Assembly (NCBI GenBank): GCA_027484685.1
Contig: JAIXSO010000065.1
Span: 1 to 50,674 of the forward strand
Length of the DNA stretch: 50,674 bases
Reading direction: 5' to 3'
Source: Bacteroidota bacterium
GTDB taxonomy: Bacteria > Bacteroidota > Bacteroidia > UKL13-3
Shown one piece after another: positions 16,235 through 25,200 of the stretch (position 1 is its first letter; each line of letters begins with the position of its first letter). A program made the position numbers and the translations under genes. Below the pieces are notes generated by a model, which was not told where the DNA came from, made no database searches, and saw nothing but the letters and a program-made list of their open reading frames with translations.

Positions 16235-17563
16235 TTAATTTAAACAGACCTTTAAAATACTTTTCGTGTCCTCATTAATTTTAAAATCGTTGCTAATTTG
16301 GTAGGGAATTACTGCTGCAATTTGATTGGTAGTTTTGCTAGTTAAAACCAAACATTTTTCTTTTTCAAATTGGTTAATTTTTTTATCAATTAAATAATCG
16401 CTTACCAGTTTGGTGCCTTGCATACCAAGTGGCTTAAAGCGGTCGCCTTGCTGCCATGTGTGTAATATAAACTCGTTTCCAGTTTTGTCTTTATCTAAGT
16501 ATAAACAGTTTTTTGCAAATGCTTTGGGGTATTCGCTTAAAGTTTCAAAATGAATGGTGCCCAAATTGGTTTGAACCTCAACAGTCGTCTTACTAATTTC
16601 AATGGTTTGATTGATAATTTCAACTTCTCTTTCTTTAATTACAAAGTGTTTTCTATCTACCAATAATTGATGTGTTTTTGAATCGAAAATAGCACCTGTT
16701 GAAATATAGGTGTTTTCACATAATTGAATCACATCATTTTCAGTAAAACCAAATTCATCTAACACATGAAATAATAGAGTTTTAGCTGCATAATGCTGTT
16801 TAATTTTTAGGTCAATATAAAGCAGGCCTTTTTTGTTTTTTACATAAATTTTTTTTAGGTCGTTTAGTTTTTCTTGCAGCAATTGTTCATCAATTTTAAT
16901 TCTGTTGCTTAACTCATAAAAGTTATCAATTACTTTTTCATTTAAAGATGCCAGTTTAGGTATAACCTCAAGCCTAATTTTATTCCGCCAATAGTCTGTT
17001 TTTTTATTACTGCTATCTTCTCTAAATTCAATGTTTTCAGCATTTGCATAAGCTTCAATTTGGTTTCTGTTGGCAAAAAGTAATGGTCTGATGATATTAT
17101 TTTTTTTTGGAAAAATACCATGCAGTCCACTAATGCCGGTTCCTCTGGTAATGTTAATCAACATGGTTTCTGCTACATCGTTTTGGTGGTGTGCAGTAGC
17201 AATTAATTGAAAATTGTTTTCTTTACAAAGTTGATTAAACCAATTATACCTAAGTTCACGCGCTGCCATTTGGGTTGAAAGTTTATTTTCGGTAGCATAT
17301 TGTTTGGTTTCGAATTTTTTGGAGTAAAAAGAAATATTGTTTTCTTTACAAATGCTATTTACAAGTGCTTCATCACCATCGCTTTCTACTCCTCTTAAAC
17401 CAAAATTACAATGCGCCACCGCAAATGGATAGCTGCTATTCATAAATAAATGCAGCATCACCATAGAGTCTATTCCCCCACTTACAGTGAGCAAAACCAT
17501 TTCATTATCAGTTATTAAGCTTTCTTTTCTGATGAAATTTTTAAATGCTTCAATCATTTGCAT
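16235..17563 (-). CDS. tilS: tRNA(Ile)-lysidine synthase TilS
   Basis: TilS converts the wobble cytidine of the CAU anticodon of a tRNA-Ile to lysidine using ATP and lysine. The PP-loop SGGIDS is at residues 28-33. It is followed by HCNFGLRGVESDGDEAL and ATAHHQNDVAETMLINITRGTGI, the typical ATP/tRNA-binding blocks. The C-terminal substrate-binding domain shows WQQGDRFKPLGMQGTKLVSD and KEKCLVL. At 442 residues it is the usual length. The start may be the first Met or Met3 (MIEAFKNF); both keep all motifs. It is divergent from the OstA-like gene, with 97 bases between them, and convergent with the small protein at 15956. Confidence 0.95.
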   Translation of the reverse strand: MQMIEAFKNFIRKESLITDNEMVLLTVSGGIDSMVMLHLFMNSSYPFAVAHCNFGLRGVESDGDEALVNSICKENNISFYSKKFETKQYATENKLSTQMAARELRYNWFNQLCKENNFQLIATAHHQNDVAETMLINITRGTGISGLHGIFPKKNNIIRPLLFANRNQIEAYANAENIEFREDSSNKKTDYWRNKIRLEVIPKLASLNEKVIDNFYELSNRIKIDEQLLQEKLNDLKKIYVKNKKGLLYIDLKIKQHYAAKTLLFHVLDEFGFTENDVIQLCENTYISTGAIFDSKTHQLLVDRKHFVIKEREVEIINQTIEISKTTVEVQTNLGTIHFETLSEYPKAFAKNCLYLDKDKTGNEFILHTWQQGDRFKPLGMQGTKLVSDYLIDKKINQFEKEKCLVLTSKTTNQIAAVIPYQISNDFKINEDTKSILKVCLN

Positions 17564-17660
17564 TTTAGTTTGGTATAATTTATGGTGTAATTTTACAACT
17601 ATTTAAGCATAATATTATATTTAAGCTATGCTGTAATTAAAAATTTTATAGTTTTGAACC

Positions 17661-19181
17661 ATGCAATATTTTGCCACCAAATTTAAAATTTTCATTGTAT
17701 TGTTTGCAATGAGTCAATTATTACTAGCCCAAACCAAAAGTAAAGTAGAAATTATTGGGGCCGATTTGTTTGAAGGACAAGTAACACAGCTCGGAAATTC
17801 AAAAAAACTTTCAGGTAATGTAATTTTAAAACAAGAAAACACTTTGATGTATTGCGATTCAGCCATTTTGTACGATGATTCAAATATGGTAAAAGCATAC
17901 AGCAATGTGCGCATTAATCACAATGATAGTGTGCGAATGGAAGGTAACTACCTAAAGTACGATGGTAACTCCAAACATGCATTTATGGAAGGTAATGTTA
18001 AAATGTATGATAAATCAATGATTTTAACTACCAGTCAGCTAGACTTTGATATGGTAAATAATGTTGGCTATTATTTAAATAATGGCCTAATTATTTCAGA
18101 TAAAAACAATTTAACCAGTCAGCAGGGTTATTACCAAAGCAGAACTAAAAACTTCTTTTTCAAGAAAAATGTAGTTTTAACTAATCCGGACTATAACATG
18201 AAGAGCGACACCTTAATGTATAATACAGTTACCAAGGTTTCTTATTTTTTTGGGCCAACTGTAATTAAAAGTGCCAAAGATAAAATTGTGTGCGAAAATG
18301 GTTGGTACGATACCAAAAAGGAAATTAGTCAGTTTAGTAAAAACGCTATTTTGTATACCGAAAATAAAATTTTAAAAGCCGACAGTTTATTTTACGATAG
18401 AAAAAACAATATTGGACGTGCCTATCGTAATTTGGAGTTAATTGATTCCATTCAAAAAATTACACTTTATGGTAACTTAGGCGTAATGAATGGCAAAATT
18501 AAACAAACTTATGTAACTCAAAATCCATATGGCTTAATGATTATGGATAAAAAGGATAGCATGTTTTTATACGCAGACACATTGTTTCTGTTTCAGGCCG
18601 ACAAGAAACTAAAACAAAAAGAGTTAATTAAAGCTTTTAGAAAAGTGAAAATTTTTAAAACCGATATTCAAGGTGTATGCGATAGTTTAGTTTATGCCAA
18701 ATCAGATTCTACTCTTTCTATGTTTTCATCGCCTATAATTTGGAATGGCTTGAACCAAATTACCGCTGATACCATACACTTTTACATCAATAATAGCCGA
18801 TTAGACTCATTTCATTTAAGAAACAATTCTTTTTTAATCTCTAACGAAAAAGGCCCCCATTATAACCAAGTAAAAGGTAAAAACATGAAAGGTTTTTTGG
18901 ACAGTAATAATATAAAATACTTGCGGGTTTATGGTAACGGACAAAGTATATATTATGCCAAAGAAGATAGCGTAAACTATATAGGAATCAATAAGATTGA
19001 TTGTAGTGAAATGGAATTTTATTTTGCAAATAAAAAAATAAGTAAAGGTGTTTTTATAAATAATCCTGAAGGGTTCATGTATCCTTTAGATGAATTAAAA
19101 CCCGAGGAATTAAGATTGAGGGGTTTTGTTTGGCGTGAAAAAGAAAAACCACAAAGAGTTTATTATCAATATAAAAAATAA
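17661..19181 (+). CDS. OstA-like (LptA/OstA_2 domain) exported protein
   Basis: The 506-residue protein has a signal peptide (MQYFATKFKIFIVLFAMSQLLLAQ). It then has many short beta strands typical of the OstA/LptA beta-jellyroll: GNVILKQENTLMYCDSAILY, NVRINHNDSVRMEGNYLKYD and FMEGNVKMYDKSMILTT. The Bacteroidetes OstA_2 domain occupies the first half. LptA-type proteins form the periplasmic bridge that carries lipopolysaccharide to the outer membrane, and a role in LPS transport is inferred from this family link. A TAGTTTTG element (17649-17656) sits only 4 bases before the ATG, so either the transcript is leaderless or the match is fortuitous. Confidence 0.82.
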   Translation: MQYFATKFKIFIVLFAMSQLLLAQTKSKVEIIGADLFEGQVTQLGNSKKLSGNVILKQENTLMYCDSAILYDDSNMVKAYSNVRINHNDSVRMEGNYLKYDGNSKHAFMEGNVKMYDKSMILTTSQLDFDMVNNVGYYLNNGLIISDKNNLTSQQGYYQSRTKNFFFKKNVVLTNPDYNMKSDTLMYNTVTKVSYFFGPTVIKSAKDKIVCENGWYDTKKEISQFSKNAILYTENKILKADSLFYDRKNNIGRAYRNLELIDSIQKITLYGNLGVMNGKIKQTYVTQNPYGLMIMDKKDSMFLYADTLFLFQADKKLKQKELIKAFRKVKIFKTDIQGVCDSLVYAKSDSTLSMFSSPIIWNGLNQITADTIHFYINNSRLDSFHLRNNSFLISNEKGPHYNQVKGKNMKGFLDSNNIKYLRVYGNGQSIYYAKEDSVNYIGINKIDCSEMEFYFANKKISKGVFINNPEGFMYPLDELKPEELRLRGFVWREKEKPQRVYYQYKK

Positions 19182-19207
19182 AAAAATGTTAATTTTATGT
19201 TCAAATA

Positions 19208-19238
19208 TTTGTTTAAATGAACTAAATAACTATATTAG
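19208..19238 (+). promoter_or_regulatory. Promoter for the giant T9SS protein
   Basis: TTTG at 19208-19211 is followed by exactly 19 bases and then TATATTAG (19231-19238), a one-mismatch copy of TAnnTTTG. The ATG at 19280 follows after 41 bases, leaving room for a leader; AAAGGA just before the start could act as a ribosome-binding site. Confidence 0.5.
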
Positions 19239-19279
19239 CTAACTCAATTATTTTAAAATCAAACAAAATAAAGGAATAT

Positions 19280-22200
19280 ATGAAATCAAAATTTACTAAC
19301 TTTTACATTAAGATAAGTTTGTACTTAGCTGTATTTGTTGGGCTTTCGGCCAGTAGTGCCTTTGCTCAAGGATTCGGTGGAGGAAAAACTTATGTAGTAA
19401 ATGGTCAAATTGACCAAGTTGCTCCGGTTGACACATTTGTTAACTTATCAGGTGCTGGTACTGCAGGTGCCATTACCTATTTAAATACCTTTGGTATTGA
19501 TGTAACACAACCGCTGGGTACTGTTACCATCTTGTTAGATCAAGGTTACTCAGGGATTGAGCCATCTGTTATTCAAGTTGGTGCAACAAATGGTTCTGGT
19601 TACCCTAATATGAGTGCTACTCGCCCAGTAGTTTTAAGACCAAAAGCTGGTTTAAATTTCGTTATCAGTACAACAGCTTTAATTGGTACTAATGGAAGTT
19701 TGTTTAGAATTTTTGGAAGTACCGATTTTTCTATTGATGGTGCAGGTACTCCTGGCGAAAGGAATATTACATTCCAAATGGGCGCTTCTACTACCGCTTC
19801 TGCTAAAGTTATTGACATCATTCCTGCTCTTGCTGCATCTTCTAATAGGATTAGAAATGTATCTATAAGAAATTGTGTTATTGTTGGTAACTCAACTCCC
19901 ACAGCTATTAATACTTTTGCTGGTATTTATTTTGGTGGAGCTGCTGCTACACCTTCTAATGCGCTTTTAGGTACTAACTATAATATTAGTTATACCAATA
20001 ATTTAATTATGGCAGTTCAAAATGGTATTTACCATAGAGGTTTCCCTACAAATGCTACTGCATTCCCTTCTCAAGATACAGGCGTTAACATTATTAATAA
20101 TATAATAGGTGATTACACCAATCCAATTAATGCTGCAAATTCTGCTTCTATTGGTGGCGTAAATGCTACTCCTGCATCTGGTATTTATTTACAAACAGCT
20201 GCTAATTCAACCATTTCTGGAAATATTATTAGAAATACGCTTCGTTTAAGCATTCCAAATGTGAACAACGGATTTGCAGGTATTAGATTAGCAACTGATG
20301 GTAATCAAATTGCATTGGATTCAAATATTCGAATTGTAAAAAATCAAATCTATAATTTATATACCAATCAAACTACAGGAGGTATATTCGGTATCAGAAT
20401 TAGTTTAGGGTCACATAATACTACAAGAAGGTTATTGGTTGCCAATAACTCAATTTCTAGAATTGCTTCGGTGTCTGGTGGAACTACAATAACTAATGCT
20501 GGAACTTACACTGCTGGTGTTTTTGTTGAAAACGCCACTTCATACGTTGGTTTAGAAATGTTGTTTAATTCCATCAATTTAGTAGGTGATACTATGGGTT
20601 CTAATAATGGAGCAAGTACAGTATCAGCTTGTTTATTAACAGGAAGTGCTACTACAGGTGGTATAAGATTATTAAATAATTCATTCTCTAATAGAATGGG
20701 AGGTACATCTACCAACGTGGCTGGTTATCAAAACTATGTAATTGTAGTAACTGCTAATAATGTTAATCCATTCTCTTATTCTAACTTCAATAATTATTAT
20801 GCTAATACTTTTGGATCTGGTTATGCATTTGTGGCTGGTTTAGTAAGAGGTGGTTTGGTAAGAAATATTTCTACCTTAAAAAATTATAGACTATACAGTT
20901 TATCAGATTCAAATAGTTTTGGAATTATTCCTCCTTTTACCAACGATACTGTTTTAACAATAGCAAATGGTGTTTCAAATAGACTATATAACAGAGGTTA
21001 TGCATTGAATACACTAAATTTATTCAGCAGAGCTATTAGTGACTCAGTAATTAATAAAGTAACTGATGATATTTTAGGAAACCCACGCACCGGTTTAGGA
21101 AGATTTACCTCTGTTGGCTGTCACCAATGGTTAGGCGATTCAACCAACTTACCTTCTCCATTAATTGGTGGTGTTACCTATAATATTGATGGTGGTATCT
21201 CAAATCCACCAAAAATAGGTTCACCAAATGGTTCATTCAAAGATTTAGCCGAGGCAATTGCATACCTAAACTCTTACGGTATTTCTGGAAATCAGAATAA
21301 TATAACATTACGAATTACATCTACTTACCCAAGAGAAACTACTTGGATTCCTGCCATAGTAGATTATCCAGGTTCGGATGCTTCATTAAGTGTAGTAATT
21401 AGACCAGACGTAGGTGTGGTAGATACAATTTGGGCTCCAAATGTTGTAAATGCTGCAAACTCTTCGGTATTAAGATTTATGGGTGCTCGTAATGTAATAG
21501 TTGATGGTTTAACCAATACAGACAAAAATGTAAGAAATTTAACTTTCATGTTTAGAAATGCATCGGTAACTCCAAATTCACGCGTTATCAGTATTACACC
21601 TTCTGATACTTCTTGCCAAAACATTACCATTAGAAATGTAAACATTTTAGGTAACACTACAACTACTGCAATTAATACTTTTGCTGGTATTTATTATGGG
21701 TTCCCTTTCTTGTCTTCAGCTACACCAAATCAAAACGATACATTAAGATCAGTAGCAAATAGTAATATTACTATTACTGGAAACTTAATCCAAGGTGTAA
21801 GAAATGGTATTCATGTAAGAGGTTCTGGAGCAAATCCTGGAGGAACAGCACCTGCTTTTGCTGCCACTGCACCTGGAACTCCTACAAATAGAATAACTAA
21901 CCTAAGAATATCTAATAACATCATTGGTGGTACTATTGCTCCAAATGGAACTGTGCCAACAACTTTTATTGGTGGTGCTACTACTCAAGCTGGTATTTAT
22001 GTTAATGGAGTTGAAGCTGCTTTAATCGATTCAAATGTGGTTAGAAACTGTTTGCCAACAGCTTCAGTTTCTGATGGTTTTAGAGGTATAGAAATAAACG
22101 AATTACAAGGTGCTAATCCTTACCCTAATTGGGATGTAACTGTTACTAAAAACTTTATTTACAACTTAACTACTTTAACAGGTGCAAGTTGTATTGGAAT

Positions 22201-25200
22201 CAGAGCTCAAATGTCGGCACCTTCTGGCGCTAGAAGTTATTTCTTTGCTAATAACCATATTTCAAATATTTTATCTAGAGGTGTAACAAATTCACCTATA
22301 AATGTTTCAAATCCTACAGGTATTTTCATTGATGCAAATGTTGCAAACACTGCTACCAATGTGGTTACCTTGGTTAATAATACCATTAATATGAGTGGTA
22401 ACAATATTTTAAATACCAGTGCTGGTATTACTGCATTGTATTTAGGAGGTAATATTAGAGGAGGTATTTCGAGTGTAAATAATATTTATGGAGTTACTGC
22501 TAATAGAAACAATGCTGGTAATATGTATGCTGTAACTGTTTTATCTGCAACTTCTCCATTTGCACCAAATGCCTCGTTATTTGTTCCTGCATCCGACTTT
22601 AACTCATATTTTGTTTCGGGTAATAACCCAACATTAGCAAATAATATTTTGATGGTAACCCCATCTGCTGTTCCTGCTACTAGAACAAATATCAATGCCA
22701 TTCGTGCCTTTATGGGAACTAATGTTGATATGAGTTCATTTAACTTCCCTACTAGATTTGTATCTGATACTTTACCTGATTTGTTGGCAGTTACTGCTGG
22801 AACAAGATACACTTCTGGAGCATCAGTTTCAGTAATTTTAACTGATATTTATGGTGCGTCAAGAGCTGCTGGTTCAAATTTAGGAGCTGTTAACTTTGTT
22901 ACTTTAAATGCTCCATTACAACCAAACGCTACTTACCAAATTAGTGGTTCAGATAATTTCCCGTTATTAGCTAATCCTACTTCAGGATCGTTTAGAACTT
23001 TACGTTCTGCTGTAAATTATTTAAATGCTTTTGGCGTTGGTTTGTCATTTACAGGTGTTCAACCTGTAAGATTAGAACTTGCTAATGGTTACCAAGGTGA
23101 AACAGATACTTTTGTTACTCCAATTACTGTTTTAGATTATCCTTTTGCCAATGCAAGTGTTCCTGTTGTAGTTTCAGTTGCCTCTGGTCGCCAAGATACA
23201 ATTAGATTTACAAACGTAATTACAACTCCTGCTGCTAATTCAAGCTTAATTAGAATTACAAGCGGTAGGTTCTTTGGTTTTGATGGTTCAAATAACAATA
23301 CAAACTCGAGAGACTTAACAATAGTTATGCCTGCTATTATGAATAGCAATACTTTTAAAATTATTGATTTATTAGGTGGTCAAAGTTCAATTTTCTCGGC
23401 TAACTTAGCCACAAGCAATAATTTTGTTAGAAATTGTAATTTGATAGGCAACTCTACAACTACGGGCATTAATACATTTGCTGCAATTTATTCTGGTGGT
23501 ATTACCGCTACTCCTTCTAACTCTTTAGGCACCGGAGGAAATAACAATAACGAATTTTCTAATAACTTTATTGGAGGATGTCAATATGGTATTTATTTAA
23601 GAAGCAATGGTGTAAGAGGTCAAGGTGATAATAATAATATTATATCTGGTAATATCATTGGAGGAAATATTGCTCCTGGTGGTTCATTAGCTACTGATTA
23701 TTTTGGTGGAGTTAATAATGCTGCGGGTATTTTCTGTGTTGGTCAATACTTGGCTAATATCAGTAGAAATAGAATTCAAAACAATATTGTAACCTTTAAT
23801 AACCCTCGCGGTATTGAATTAGCTACAATTGTTGGTTCAAATACTGTTTTAGATTCGGCTAACATTATTGATGGAAATATCATTAGAAATATTACTTCAA
23901 CAGTTGCTGCAAGTACTGCATACGGAATTTATATGAATTTTGGAGCAGATGCTGGTAATATTACCAACAGCTCATCTATAAGAAACAATATGATTTCGGG
24001 AATTGCGGCTCAAGGTACAACAGCCTTAATGGGTGGTGTATATGGTATTGCAATTGATGGTACTGCTAATATAACTGATGCTAATATTGGAATTCATTTT
24101 AACTCAGTTAATTTAGGTACTGCCAATACTTTAGCTACTGGTAGTAGAAGTGCTTGTTTAGCTATTGCAGCTCCATTCAGATTAGATGCCGCTTCAATTG
24201 CATTAAATTACGGATTTAAAATGACTAATAATTTGTTCTCTAATAAATTAGGTGGTGCACCTGCTTCTACTAATGTTACTTCAAGAGCTGTAATTATTGG
24301 CAATCTTTTAAGTCCATTTAATTTATCAGATTATAACAATTATTTCTGTAATGCCACTAATGCTACTAATGGTTTAGTAATGGCTAATGCTATTTCAACT
24401 ACACCAACTACTTACACTACTTGGGATAGTATTTACCGCTTTACTGGTGGAGATTTATTTAGTTCTAATTTAACTGCTCCGTTTACTAGCGATTTAGATT
24501 TATTTATTCCTGCATCTGCAAATTCTGTAATTTACAATGCTGGTAATCCTGTAACAGGTATTACTGGTGACGTGGTTGGTAATGCTAGAAATATTTTTAC
24601 TCCTACAATAGGTGCTCATGAATATGCTGGAGGTACTTTTATTGATAGTATCCTTCCAAGAATTTTGCCTGCAAATCCTATTAATTGTGTGAGTAGTATA
24701 TTTAATACAGTAACATTTATTGTTGAAGATAAAAATTTTACTGGTGATGTATTTACTTATAGGGTAAATGGAGGAACACCTGTTAATGTTCCTGCTAATA
24801 TCCCATACACTACAACTTCTGCAGGTTACAGACAAATTTCATATACCTTGCCAAGTAGTGTTTTAGCTGCTGGTGGTTTAATTGAATACAAAATTACAGC
24901 GCAAGATATAAGTGGTAATATTGGTGTTTATCCTACCGATAAGCCATGGGAGGTTTTATCAACTGGTTTAGCTACATTCCCATACACCATGAACTTTGAA
25001 AATGGTAATGAAGGTTGGACAGCCCAATCGTTAACCAATGGAGCTAATTGGAATACAAGTGCCTTCGGCTCAGCCTCAAACCCAACACAAGCTACTGAAA
25101 GTGGTATTAGATGCGCATTATTCCCTTCAAGTACTTTACCTGCTGGTGCATCTGCTCGTTTAATTTCGCCTTGTTTAAACTTAAGTGTTTTAAGCAGACC